Part shown: positions 25,699 to 34,230 of the stretch, in pieces
How positions within the stretch are numbered: position 1 is the first letter of the stretch
Layout of the letters: the number at the start of each line of letters is the position of its first letter
Origin: Mesorhizobium japonicum MAFF 303099
GTDB lineage: Bacteria > Pseudomonadota > Alphaproteobacteria > Rhizobiales > Rhizobiaceae
Assembly: GCF_000009625.1 (NCBI RefSeq)
Contig: NC_002678.2
Coordinates: forward strand, 2,666,001-2,730,000
Length of the DNA stretch: 64,000 bases
Direction: 5' to 3'
Translations under genes and position numbers: made by a program
The notes under the pieces: model-generated
What the model was told of the DNA's origin: nothing
Database searches by the model: none
Seen by the model: only the letters and a program-made list of their open reading frames with translations

Positions 25699-26598
25699 AT
25701 GACCGACATCGCCACCTACAACTTCGCCTATCTCGACGAGCAGACCAAAAGGATGATCCGCCGGGCGATCCTCAAGGGCATCGCCATTCCTGGATACCAG
25801 GTGCCGTTCGCCTCGCGCGAAATGCCGATGCCCTATGGCTGGGGCACTGGCGGCGTCCAGGTCACAGCCTCGATCATCGGTCCCGACGATGTGCTGAAGG
25901 TCATCGACCAGGGCGCCGACGACACCACCAACGCGGTATCGATCCGCGCCTTCTTCAAGAAGGTCGCCAATGTCGCTGTCACCACCAATACCGCCAGCGC
26001 CACCATCATCCAGACCCGCCACCGCATCCCCGAACATCCGCTGACCGCGGGCCAGGTGCTGGTCTACCAGGTGCCGATCCCCGAGCCGCTGCGCTTCCTC
26101 GAACCACGCGAGACCGAGACGCGCAAGATGCATGCGCTTGAGGAGTATGGCCTCATGCATGTGAAGCTCTATGAGGACATCGCCAAGCACGGCCGCATCG
26201 CCACCACCTATGCCTATCCGGTCAAGGTCGAGGGCCGCTATGTGATGGACCCCTCGCCGACGCCGAAATTCGACAATCCCAAGATGCACCGCTCGCCGGC
26301 GCTGCAGCTGTTCGGCGCCGGCCGCGAAAAGCGCATCTACGCGGTGCCGCCCTTCACCGATGTCGTCAGCCTCGATTTCGAGGATCATCCGTTCGAGGTG
26401 CAGACCTTCGACCAGCCCTGCGCGCTGTGCGCGGCCGAGAATGTCTATCTCGACGAGGTCATCCTCGACGACCATGGCGGCCACATGTTCGTCTGTTCCG
26501 ACACCGACCATTGCGAGAAGCGGCGCGAAGAGGGCCATCGCGGCCATCTTGCCCCGGAAACCCACCTTGGCTCCGAAAAAATGGAGCCGGCACAATGA
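25699..26598 (+). CDS. phnJ: C-P lyase PhnJ, radical SAM catalytic subunit
   Basis: Cleaves the C-P bond of 5-phosphoribosyl-1-phosphonate, releasing the hydrocarbon and forming 5-phosphoribosyl 1,2-cyclic phosphate. It has 299 residues. With the start at 25699 the cysteines fall at 241, 244, 266 and 272 (C-x2-C-x21-C-x5-C), the same numbers as in E. coli PhnJ, where three bind the 4Fe-4S cluster and Cys272 is catalytic. Gly32, which carries the glycyl radical in E. coli, is also present (IPGYQ). These matches fix the start; a GTG at 25684 is rejected. phnK overlaps its end by 4 bases. Confidence 0.97.
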   Translation: MTDIATYNFAYLDEQTKRMIRRAILKGIAIPGYQVPFASREMPMPYGWGTGGVQVTASIIGPDDVLKVIDQGADDTTNAVSIRAFFKKVANVAVTTNTASATIIQTRHRIPEHPLTAGQVLVYQVPIPEPLRFLEPRETETRKMHALEEYGLMHVKLYEDIAKHGRIATTYAYPVKVEGRYVMDPSPTPKFDNPKMHRSPALQLFGAGREKRIYAVPPFTDVVSLDFEDHPFEVQTFDQPCALCAAENVYLDEVILDDHGGHMFVCSDTDHCEKRREEGHRGHLAPETHLGSEKMEPAQ

Positions 26599-27371
26599 CC
26601 GACGAACCGCTGTTGCGCGTCTCGGCGCTCTCCAAATTCTACGGTTCGCGCGTCGGCTGCGACAACGTCTCCTTCGACCTGTGGCCGGGCGAAGTCCTGG
26701 CTGTCGTTGGCGAATCCGGTTCCGGCAAGACGACGCTGCTCAACTGCCTGTCGACGCGGCTCTTGCCCTCCTCCGGCACCGCCGGCTACCGCATGCGCGA
26801 CGGCCAGTTCCGCGAGCTGTACCGCATGAGCGAGGCCGAGCGCCGCTTCCTGATGCGGACCGACTGGGGCTTTGTCCACCAGAACCCTGCCGATGGCTTG
26901 CGCATGACGGTGTCGGCCGGCGCCAATGTCGGCGAGCGGCTGATGGCGGTCGGCGACCGCCACTACGGCAAGATCCGCGCCACGGCCGTCGACTGGCTGT
27001 CGCGCGTCGAGATCGAGCAAGACCGTATCGACGACGAGCCACGTGCCTTTTCCGGTGGCATGCGCCAGCGCCTGCAGATCGCCCGCAACCTCGTCACCGG
27101 CCCACGGCTGGTGTTCATGGACGAGCCGACCGGCGGCCTCGACGTCTCGGTGCAGGCACGCCTGCTCGACCTGCTGCGTGGACTGGTCACCGATCTCGGT
27201 CTCGCGGCCATCGTCGTCACTCATGATCTCGCCGTGGCGCGCCTGCTGTCGCAGCGCATGATGGTGATGAAGGACGGCCGCGTCGTCGAAAGCGGCCTCA
27301 CCGACCGCGTGCTCGACGACCCGCGCGCGCCCTATACGCAGCTTCTCGTTTCTTCCATTTTGCAGGTGTAA
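26595..27371 (+). CDS. phnK: C-P lyase accessory ATPase PhnK
   Basis: A 258-residue ABC-type ATPase that binds the C-P lyase core complex and is required for phosphonate use; it has no transport role. Walker A GESGSGKT at 39-46, signature FSGGMRQRLQ near 150, Walker B LVFMDEP near 170 and H-loop VVTHD near 200 are all canonical. The C-terminal DDPRAPYTQLLVSS resembles dipeptide-transporter ATPases, as is usual for PhnK. Start ATG overlaps the phnJ stop (ATGA). The frame is open upstream inside phnJ but that is a shadow. Confidence 0.95.
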   Translation: MTDEPLLRVSALSKFYGSRVGCDNVSFDLWPGEVLAVVGESGSGKTTLLNCLSTRLLPSSGTAGYRMRDGQFRELYRMSEAERRFLMRTDWGFVHQNPADGLRMTVSAGANVGERLMAVGDRHYGKIRATAVDWLSRVEIEQDRIDDEPRAFSGGMRQRLQIARNLVTGPRLVFMDEPTGGLDVSVQARLLDLLRGLVTDLGLAAIVVTHDLAVARLLSQRMMVMKDGRVVESGLTDRVLDDPRAPYTQLLVSSILQV

Positions 27372-27373
27372 CG

Positions 27374-28081
27374 ATGCCAACCCCGCTCGTTGTTTCCGAC
27401 GTCGCCAAGAGCTTCACCATGCATCTGCGCGATGGCATCAAACTGCCTGTCGTCGCCGCTGTCTCGTTCTCGATCAAGGCGGGAGAATGCACCGTGCTCG
27501 GCGGCCCGTCCGGCGCCGGCAAGAGCTCGATCCTGAAGATGCTTTACGGCAACTATGCCGTCGACGAGGGCCAGATCATCGTCAGGCACGAGGACGGACT
27601 GATCGATCTTGCCAATGCCAGCCCGCGCACCGTGCTTGCCGTTCGCCGGCAAACGATCGGCTATGTCAGCCAGTTCCTGCGCACGGTGCCGCGCGTCTCG
27701 GCGCTCGACGTCGTCGCCGAACCGCTGGTCGAGCGCGGCGAGGAGCGCGAGGTTGCACGCGGCAAGGCACGCGCGCTGCTGGCGCAGCTTAACCTGCCGG
27801 AAAAACTCTGGGCGCTGCCGCCGGCGACCTTCTCCGGCGGCGAGCAGCAGCGCGTCAACATCGCGCGCGGCTTCATCACCGAGCACCCTATCCTGCTGCT
27901 CGACGAGCCAACCGCCTCGCTCGACGCCACCAACCGCGACGTGGTGATAGAACTCATCGCCGCCAAGAAGGCGGCGGGCGTCGCCTTGCTCGGCATCTTC
28001 CACGATCATGATGTGCGCGAGGCGGTAGCCGACCGCATCATCGACGTCACCGCTTTTGCTCCAGGAAAACTCGCCGCATGA
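27374..28081 (+). CDS. phnL: Phosphonate C-P lyase system protein PhnL (ATPase)
   Basis: A 235-residue ABC-type ATPase needed with PhnGHI for formation of ribose-1-phosphonate-5-triphosphate. Walker A GGPSGAGKSS at 43-52, signature FSGGEQQRVNIARG near 155, Walker B LLLDEPTASLD near 175. It follows phnK by 2 bases and overlaps the next gene by 4 (ATGA), so phnJKL and the transferase form a tight block. Confidence 0.95.
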   Translation: MPTPLVVSDVAKSFTMHLRDGIKLPVVAAVSFSIKAGECTVLGGPSGAGKSSILKMLYGNYAVDEGQIIVRHEDGLIDLANASPRTVLAVRRQTIGYVSQFLRTVPRVSALDVVAEPLVERGEEREVARGKARALLAQLNLPEKLWALPPATFSGGEQQRVNIARGFITEHPILLLDEPTASLDATNRDVVIELIAAKKAAGVALLGIFHDHDVREAVADRIIDVTAFAPGKLAA

Positions 28082-28695
28082 CCAGGAAATTGTCAGAGAC
28101 GCCGCTGGTCCACCCGACGGCGGAGGTGCACAATTCGACGCTCGGCCGCTGGACCGAGATCGCCGACCGCAGCCGGGTTTCGGAAAGCGAACTCGGCGAC
28201 TATTCCTACATGATGCAGGATTGCTCTGTCTGGTGCGCGACAATCGGCAAGTTTGCAAACATTGCCGCCTCGGTGCGCCTCAACGCCACCAACCACCCGA
28301 CCTGGCGGCCGACGCTGCACCACTTCACCTACCGCGCCTCGGACTATTGGGACGACGCCGAGCACGAGAGCGAATTCTTCGCCCAGCGCCGCGCCAAGCG
28401 CGTCACCATCGGCCACGACACCTGGCTCGGTCACGGCTCGACCGTCCTGCCGGGAGTCACTGTCGGCGATGGCGCGGCGGTTGGTGCCGGAGCGGTCGTC
28501 TCGAAGGATGTCGCGCCCTACACCATCGTCGCCGGCGTACCGGCCAAACCGATCCGCGAGCGCTTCGACCGCCGCACCGCCGAACGCTACCAGGTGCTTG
28601 CCTGGTGGGACTGGGACCACGCGCGGCTGCGCGCGTCGCTCGAGGATTTTCGCGAGCTGTCGGCAGAGGCATTCCTGGAGAAATACGGGGGATAG
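28078..28695 (+). CDS. Phosphonate-associated hexapeptide-repeat acyltransferase
   Basis: A 205-residue left-handed beta-helix transferase of the group found in phn operons (DapH/DapD/GlmU-like). Repeating hexapeptides are visible from VHPTAEVHNSTLGRW through TIGHDTWLGHGSTVLPGVTVG and GAAVGAGAVVSKDVAPY, ending in the AGVPAKPIR motif shared with chloramphenicol/xenobiotic acetyltransferases. Likely role: acetylation of an aminophosphonate or an amino-containing intermediate, a function filled by PhnO in E. coli. This role is inference from operon position. Confidence 0.85.
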   Translation: MTRKLSETPLVHPTAEVHNSTLGRWTEIADRSRVSESELGDYSYMMQDCSVWCATIGKFANIAASVRLNATNHPTWRPTLHHFTYRASDYWDDAEHESEFFAQRRAKRVTIGHDTWLGHGSTVLPGVTVGDGAAVGAGAVVSKDVAPYTIVAGVPAKPIRERFDRRTAERYQVLAWWDWDHARLRASLEDFRELSAEAFLEKYGG

Positions 28696-28783
28696 TTCCT
28701 CACATCATCGTAATCAGGGGGGGCCCGTTCATATCCCTGACACAGGACTCGGACAGGACGCCATCTCCCCCAAGGAGATCGCC

Positions 28784-29494
28784 ATGCTCGACACCGTCAA
28801 ACCCTCGCTCGCCGGATTCTTTGCCGGCTCCAACCCGGCCACCCCGGCGCATCTCGGCACGCGCTACGACATCTCAGGTAATTTCCTGACCGAGCCCGGC
28901 AACACGGTTGTCAGCCATCTCGTCAGCGGCTCGCCCTCCGAAGCCGTGGTCCTGGAGATCCGTGAGCGGATGCTCGCCATGCCCGATGCCGACCGTCTGG
29001 CTTTCACCCCTGTTTCCAGCCTGCATATGACGCTGTTCCAGGGCATCATCGAATATCGTCGCCGCTTGCCCTACTGGCCGCAGGACGTGCCGCTAGACAC
29101 CAGCATCGACGCCATGACCCGGCTCTATCTGGAGCGCCTGAAGGGCTTCGAGGGCTTCGGCCCGTTCAACATCAAGGTGGTCGAGGTCGTGCCGACCGGT
29201 CTCACCGTGGCAGGTGCAACCGACGAGGATGTGCGCATCATGCGTCAATGGCGCGATGCGCTGGCGGTGCCGTTCGGCTACCGGCACCCCGATCATGACG
29301 CCTACGTCTTCCACATCACCTTCGCCTATCAGATCCAGCGCCTTGCGGATGACCGTGCGGCAGCGTGGCAGGCTCTATTCGACGATTGCCTGGCGCTTTT
29401 CGCAAGGCAGGCACCGATAATCGAGATCAAGGCGCCCTCCTTCTGCGCTTTCCGCGACATGAAGCATTTCGAGGAATTGCTGGTGCTCGGCTGA
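28784..29494 (+). CDS. DUF1868 protein of the 2H phosphoesterase superfamily
   Basis: A 236-residue protein with the two HxT motifs that define 2H phosphoesterases, His81-Met-Thr83 and His177-Ile-Thr179, about 96 residues apart. The N-terminal GTRYDISGNFLTEPGNTVV matches the DUF1868 branch rather than the DUF1045 branch that is also met in phn operons. The superfamily hydrolyses cyclic phosphates, including ADP-ribose 1,2-cyclic phosphate. AAGGAG lies six bases before the ATG, 89 bases after the acyltransferase gene. A role on the cyclic phosphate made by PhnJ is plausible but unproven. Confidence 0.82.
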   Translation: MLDTVKPSLAGFFAGSNPATPAHLGTRYDISGNFLTEPGNTVVSHLVSGSPSEAVVLEIRERMLAMPDADRLAFTPVSSLHMTLFQGIIEYRRRLPYWPQDVPLDTSIDAMTRLYLERLKGFEGFGPFNIKVVEVVPTGLTVAGATDEDVRIMRQWRDALAVPFGYRHPDHDAYVFHITFAYQIQRLADDRAAAWQALFDDCLALFARQAPIIEIKAPSFCAFRDMKHFEELLVLG

Positions 29495-29511
29495 TCGACG
29501 GCCAGGCACCA

Positions 29512-29613
29512 ATGCATGTCGCCCGAAAGCGGCCCCGGTCTTGGGAGAACGACATGCATAAAACAAAGACCCGAAGCGCGTCGCATGAATTCGTTTCCGC
29601 GCGACGCGCTTCA
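29512..29613. repeat. Mesorhizobium-type intergenic palindromic element
   Basis: Two hairpins in series between the DUF1868 gene and phnC: ATGCATGTCG / CGACATGCAT (29512-29521, 29550-29559) and GAAGCGCGTCGC / GCGACGCGCTTC (29573-29584, 29601-29612), both with perfect arms. From memory, elements of this layout are scattered through Mesorhizobium intergenic regions. It separates the C-P lyase genes from the transporter genes and may attenuate or stabilise the transcript. Confidence 0.75.
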
Positions 29614-29726
29614 GCCGTCGCGCCTGTGGAGCGTAACAAAACTGACATGCTGGCGACACGGCAGGTTCATGTGGCTGCGCTAGGCGAGAGCCTGATGATC
29701 AATAAGGTCCGGACTGGAACCTGCTC

Positions 29727-30581
29727 ATGTCAAGCTCTGCCACACTCGAAATCCGCGGCGTCAGCCGACGATTTGGCAAGAACACCGCCGTCAGCGACAT
29801 CAACATCTCGATCCCGCAGGGTCAGATGGTTGGCGTCATCGGCCGTTCGGGCGCTGGCAAATCGACCCTTCTTCGCATGATCAACCGTCTTGTCGACCCC
29901 AGCCAGGGGTCGATTTTTTTTGACGGCGCCGAGGTCTCCCGGTTGCGCGGCTCGCCGCTGCGGCGCTGGCAGCGCGACTGCGCCATGATCTTCCAGCAGT
30001 TCAACCTGGTGCCGCGCCTCGACGTGCTGACCAACGTGCTGCTTGGCAAGTTGAACCACCGTTCGACCCTGTCCAACCTTCTCGGCATGTTCTCGCGCGC
30101 CGAATGCGCGGAGGCAGTCGCCGCGCTCGAGCGGCTCGACATAGCCCGCACAGCGCTTCAACCCGCCGGCACCTTGTCCGGCGGACAGCAGCAGCGCGTC
30201 GCCATCGCCCGCGCCCTGATGCAGCAGCCCAAGGTGATCCTCGCCGACGAGCCGATCGCCTCGCTCGACCCGCTCAACGCCAAGGTGGTGATGGATTCGC
30301 TGCAGGACATCAATCTGCGCGAGGGCATCACCGTCGTCACCAATCTGCACACGCTGGATACCGCACGCACCTATTGCAACCGCATCATCGGCATGGCCGC
30401 CGGCAAGGTCGTCTTCGACGGCCCGCCGGAAGAGCTCAACCGTGAGGCCGTGCGCCTCGTCTATGGCGCCGACAGCAGTGGCGCAGAGATATCGGAGGCC
30501 ATCACCTCCACCAGCGTTGCCTTCAAGCCGAAGATTGCAGCATCCGCCGGACCGCTCGAACCCGCATTTCCGGGATACTGA
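29727..30581 (+). CDS. phnC: Phosphonate ABC transporter ATP-binding protein PhnC
   Basis: ATPase of the phosphonate importer, 284 residues. Walker [10 protein letters not shown] near 40, Q-loop [12 protein letters not shown] near 90, signature [15 protein letters not shown] near 150, Walker [14 protein letters not shown] near 172. The H-loop reads TNLHTLDTA, as in other PhnC proteins. The last 30 residues are a Pro/Ala-rich tail. The 232-base gap upstream holds the palindromic element and no clear promoter. Confidence 0.95.
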
Positions 30582-30671
30582 GCGCACTGGATCGTCCGCC
30601 CGCGTCAAGGGCACTTGTCAAGATCAAGAACGCTGCCGGCGCGGGGCCGGAACTTACAGGAGAGACATCAA

Positions 30672-31580
30672 ATGTTCAGGAAGATGGTTTTCAGCGCCGT
30701 TTCGGTGCTCGCCATGGCGACCAGCATGGCCCACGCCGCCGACATGAAGGAATTCCGCGTCGGCATTCTGGGCGGTGAAAACGAGACCGACCGGCTGCGC
30801 AACTACCAGTGCCTGGCCGACCATCTGAAGGCCGAATTCGGCTTCGAGAAGGTCTCGCTGTTCCCCGCCGCCGACTATGACGGCGTCATCCAGGGCCTGC
30901 TCGGCGGCACGCTCGACTTCGCCGAACTCGGCGCCTCCGGCTATGCCAGCGTCTATCTCAAGGACCCGAAGGCGGTAACCCCGATCCTCACCACCAAGCA
31001 GACCGACGGTTCCACCGGCTATTATTCGATCGGCCTGGCTCTGAAGACCTCGGGCATCACCGACATCAAGTCGGCCAAGGGCAAGAAGCTCGGCTATGCT
31101 GACCCGGATTCGACCTCCGGCTACCTGATCCCGCTGACCCAGATTCCGAAGACCACTGGCGCCTCGAACGAAGCCTTCTTCGCCTCGACCCAGTTCAATG
31201 GCGGCCATGAGAACAACATCCTGGCCGTGCGCGACGGCAAGGTCGATGTCGCGGTCGACGATTCATCCGGCATCGGCGACTTCAAGAACGGCTTCACCTC
31301 CGGCACCTTCCACAAGGTCGTCGCCAAGGGCGCCGTCGACCCGAACGACTTCGTCGAAGTCTGGCGCTCGGGCCTGATCCCGAACGGCCCGCTGGTCGTG
31401 CGCACCGCGCTCGGCGACCAGATGACCGCCAAGCTCGCCGCCTTCTTCACCGAGCTGCCGAAGAAGGACAAGGCTTGCTTCGAGGGCGTCGAAGGTGGCG
31501 ATTTCACCGGCTACGTTCCGGTGAAGCCAGACTTCTACAAAGTCATCGTCGAAGCCCGTAAGGCAGCCATCGGCGGCTAA
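30672..31580 (+). CDS. phnD: Phosphonate ABC transporter substrate-binding protein PhnD
   Basis: Periplasmic phosphonate/phosphate-binding protein, 302 residues. The signal peptide of about 22 residues ends AHAA. The mature part begins MKEFRVGILGGENETDRLRNYQCLADHL, then GYADPDSTSGYLIPL, the ligand-binding Ser/Thr cluster typical of PhnD. AGGAG lies nine bases before the ATG at 30672. A strong hairpin follows the stop. It delivers phosphonates to PhnE1/PhnE2. Confidence 0.95.
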   Translation: MFRKMVFSAVSVLAMATSMAHAADMKEFRVGILGGENETDRLRNYQCLADHLKAEFGFEKVSLFPAADYDGVIQGLLGGTLDFAELGASGYASVYLKDPKAVTPILTTKQTDGSTGYYSIGLALKTSGITDIKSAKGKKLGYADPDSTSGYLIPLTQIPKTTGASNEAFFASTQFNGGHENNILAVRDGKVDVAVDDSSGIGDFKNGFTSGTFHKVVAKGAVDPNDFVEVWRSGLIPNGPLVVRTALGDQMTAKLAAFFTELPKKDKACFEGVEGGDFTGYVPVKPDFYKVIVEARKAAIGG

Positions 31581-31592
31581 CGGCGAAATCGG

Positions 31593-31622
31593 AAAGGGCG
31601 GTGCTGAAGCACCGCCCTTTTT
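31593..31622 (+). terminator. Rho-independent terminator between phnD and phnE1
   Basis: GGGCGGTGC and GCACCGCCC form a 9-bp stem (12 bp with AAA/TTT) with a TGAA loop followed by TTTTT. This is the best intrinsic terminator in the window. As it lies inside the transporter operon it probably acts as an attenuator that yields more PhnD than permease. Confidence 0.9.
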
Positions 31623-31634
31623 GCATCTCCGATC

Positions 31635-32606
31635 ATGACCCTTTCCGTGACAGCCCCCTCATTGACGGCCTCTTCTGGCGCCACCCACCCGATGGCCGAT
31701 GCCTGGCGACGCCAGACGTCGCTGCGCCGGTTCTATACCGTGCTCGGCGTCGGTCTGCTGCTCGCCGCGATGCTCGCCAGCATGTGGTTCGCCGACGAAG
31801 CAAATGCCGGGCACTTCTTCGACAGGCTGCCGCATATCCTGGATTTTCTGAGCTGGCTGGTCCCCAAGGACTGGAACGACGTCTGGCGGGCACTGTTCGA
31901 CATTGCCTCGCCGCATGACACCGGAACCCAGGAATACAATTTCCCGCTCGGCCGGATCTATGTCTGGGGCGGTTTCTACATCCCCGAATATTTCGAGCTG
32001 ATGATCACGACGGTCAATGTGGCCCTGGTCTCGACCTTCGTCGGTTTCATCTTCGCCGTGCCGTTTTCCTTCATCGCCGCACGCAACCTGACGCCCCATC
32101 CGGCGCTGCGGCTGGTGGTCAAGCGCTTCATGGAACTGCTGCGCGCCTTCCCCGAGATCGTCATTGCCGGCCTGTTCGCGGCCATCGTCTCCATCGGCCC
32201 GATCGCCGCCATCATCGCCATCGGCCTGCATTCGATCGGCGCGCTCGGCAAGCTGTTCTACGAGATCAACGAGAACATTGACATGCGTGCGGAGGAAGGC
32301 CTGCGCGCGGTCGGAGCCAATTGGTTCGAGCGCGTGCGCTTCGCCGACCTGCCGCAGGTGCTGCCCAATTTCATGTCCTACACACTGCTGCGCGTCGAGA
32401 TCAATGTCCGCGCCTCGACCATCATCGGCGCCGTCGGCGGCGGCGGCATCGGCGAGGAATTGAAGCTCTCCATCTCGCGTGGCTTCGGCGCCAAGACGCT
32501 GGCGCTGGTGCTGCTCTTGTTCACGACCATCTTCATCATCGACCAGTTCTCCGCCTGGCTGCGCCGCAAGCTGGTCGGCGAGCAGGCCTTTATGATGGGA
32601 GCGTGA
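31635..32606 (+). CDS. phnE: Phosphonate ABC transporter permease PhnE1
   Basis: A 323-residue inner-membrane permease with about six hydrophobic segments starting at VLGVGLLLAAMLASMW. The EAA-type loop is DMRAEEGLRAVGANWFERVRF and the conserved GGGGIGEELKLS follows. It has a periplasmic insertion between the first two helices, usual for rhizobial PhnE1. It follows the terminator by 12 bases, so expression relies on read-through or an internal promoter. The next gene begins 3 bases after its stop. Confidence 0.94.
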   Translation: MTLSVTAPSLTASSGATHPMADAWRRQTSLRRFYTVLGVGLLLAAMLASMWFADEANAGHFFDRLPHILDFLSWLVPKDWNDVWRALFDIASPHDTGTQEYNFPLGRIYVWGGFYIPEYFELMITTVNVALVSTFVGFIFAVPFSFIAARNLTPHPALRLVVKRFMELLRAFPEIVIAGLFAAIVSIGPIAAIIAIGLHSIGALGKLFYEINENIDMRAEEGLRAVGANWFERVRFADLPQVLPNFMSYTLLRVEINVRASTIIGAVGGGGIGEELKLSISRGFGAKTLALVLLLFTTIFIIDQFSAWLRRKLVGEQAFMMGA

Positions 32607-32609
32607 ACC

Positions 32610-33978
32610 ATGGCGACCTTGACCGCCGAAGAGGTATTGTCGATCGAGGAGCGCTATCCGCAAGTGTTCCGGCGGCCGCTGTACAAACGCTTCGCTCCGC
32701 TGTTCCTGTTCGTCGGCATCCTGACCTATCTCATCTATGTCCTGTGGTTCTTCAGCCTGCCGCAGGTGCTGCGGGAATCGCACTGGGAACGTCTGCCGCT
32801 GTTCCTGACACAATGGATCAGCTACGACCTGCAGCCGGAATTCCGCCTCGACCAGCCTGAGATCACGCCAAAATACCCCCGCTTTTCCGCGCTTGGCGAG
32901 AACCCGAACCCCGACTGGGTGATCAGAAACCCGGACGGCACCTTCACCGTGCTGATCGATGGTCCGGCAAAATCCGTCACCTTCGACAAGGCGCAGGCAA
33001 CGATCGTAGCCAACGGCCAGACCGTGCCGGTTTCGCTGACAAGCGGCAAGCCGTTGATATCAGGCCCGGTGCCGGACTGGATCACCGCGCATGACGACGA
33101 GGTGGTCGCCAAGATGGGTTTTGTCGGTGAGGTGCGCGTAACCGCCGATCGCGTCAAAGTGCGCAAGCGTTTCCTCGGCTGGGCGAATTTCGTCTTCGAC
33201 ACACGCTCGCCCTTCTTCGGCAAATCGGCGGGAGAGGTGATCTCGCTGATCGTGTCCGGGCCCGAACTGAAGCCGGGCACCTCGAACCTGGCGCTGGCCG
33301 GCGACAACATCTGGAACAACGCTCAGTGGCAGCACGGCGACGTCTGGACAAAGCTGCTGCAGACCATCGTCATGGCGTTCCTGGGCACGCTGCTTGGCGG
33401 CATCGTCGCCTTCCCGCTTGCCTTTTTTCTCCGCCCGCAACATCACGCCGAGCGGCGTGCTCAGCCAGGTCCTGAAACGCTTCTTCGACTTCATGCGCTC
33501 GGTCGACATGCTGATCTGGGCGCTGTTCTTCACCCGCGCCTTTGGCCCCGGTCCGCTTGCGGGCAGTGCCGCGATCTTCTTCACCGAGATCGGTACGCTC
33601 GGCAAAACCTACTCCGAGGCGCTGGAGAACATCGACGACAAGCCGCGCGAAGGTGTGCTGTCGACCGGCGCCAACGGCCTCCTGGTGCAGCGCTATGGCG
33701 TCATGCCGGAAGTCATCCCGGTCTTCATCAGCCAGACGCTCTACCAGTGGGAATCCAACACCCGCGGCGCCACCATCATCGGCGCCGTCGGCGCCGGCGG
33801 CATCGGCCTGAAACTGTGGGAAGCGATGCGCACCAATTCCAACTGGGCCAACGTCTTCTACATGGTGCTGCTGATCCTGCTGGTCGTCTTCATCTTCGAC
33901 AACATCTCGAACTTCCTGCGCCGCCGGCTGAGCCGGACGATTCACGACTACAACAGGATCCAGGCCGAGCAGGGGTGA
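32610..33978 (+). pseudogene. phnE: Phosphonate ABC transporter permease PhnE2, frameshifted
   Basis: The second permease is split over two frames. The first runs from ATG 32610 through the N-terminal helix, a large periplasmic insertion of about 180 residues and the start of the permease domain (GTLLGGIVAFPLAFF). At a run of six T (33423-33428) the correct frame shifts by one base; the continuation SARNITPSGVLSQVLKRFF onward runs to a stop at 33978 and contains the remaining helices and the EAA loop (DDKPREGVLSTGANG, GAGGIGLKLWEAM). One T fewer would restore a protein of about 455 residues. It could be a real mutation, transcriptional slippage or a sequencing error. Confidence 0.85.
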
Positions 33979-34015
33979 TGCACTCCGCTCCAGGATCGAC
34001 AGCGGCTCACCGCGC

Positions 34016-34222
34016 CTTCGTCATCCACGGGCGGAGCAAGGAGCGAAGCGACGCGGCGCAGACCCGAGGATCCATTCCGTGACGTCTGGGCTAGAATGCA
34101 ACGGTGCAAAAAAGGCCTCCATTCGCATCCCTGTCAGCACCGCTGCGGCGCTCGAATGTCGCGGCATGGATCCTCGGGTCTCCGCGTCCGCTTCGCTCCC
34201 GCTCCGCCCGTGGATGACGAAG
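34016..34222. repeat. Long inverted repeat with about 57-bp arms
   Basis: The left arm (34016-34075) and right arm (34166-34222) are reverse complements with only a few differences; both include TCATCCACGGGCGGAGC and CCCGAGGATCCAT. The loop is about 90 bases. It fills most of the 252-base gap between phnE2 and the convergent isomerase gene and could form a strong cruciform or bidirectional transcription stop. No transposase is present. The arms look like a dispersed Mesorhizobium repeat. Confidence 0.85.
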
Positions 34223-34230
34223 AGAGGAGC

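Noticed and set aside
28253..28783. Upstream extension of the DUF1868 frame by about 177 codons
   Set aside because: It overlaps the hexapeptide transferase in another frame and has no family similarity; the ATG at 28784 has an excellent ribosome site.
29642..29659. Possible Pho box before phnC
   Set aside because: Only the first half (CTGACAT) resembles CTGTCAT; the second half fits poorly, so I do not claim PhoB control from this sequence.
32610..34082. A 490-codon first-frame product of phnE2 taken as a novel C-terminal domain
   Set aside because: After the T6 run the first frame is Arg/His-rich shadow sequence, while the true permease continues in the next frame; it is a frameshift, not a new domain.
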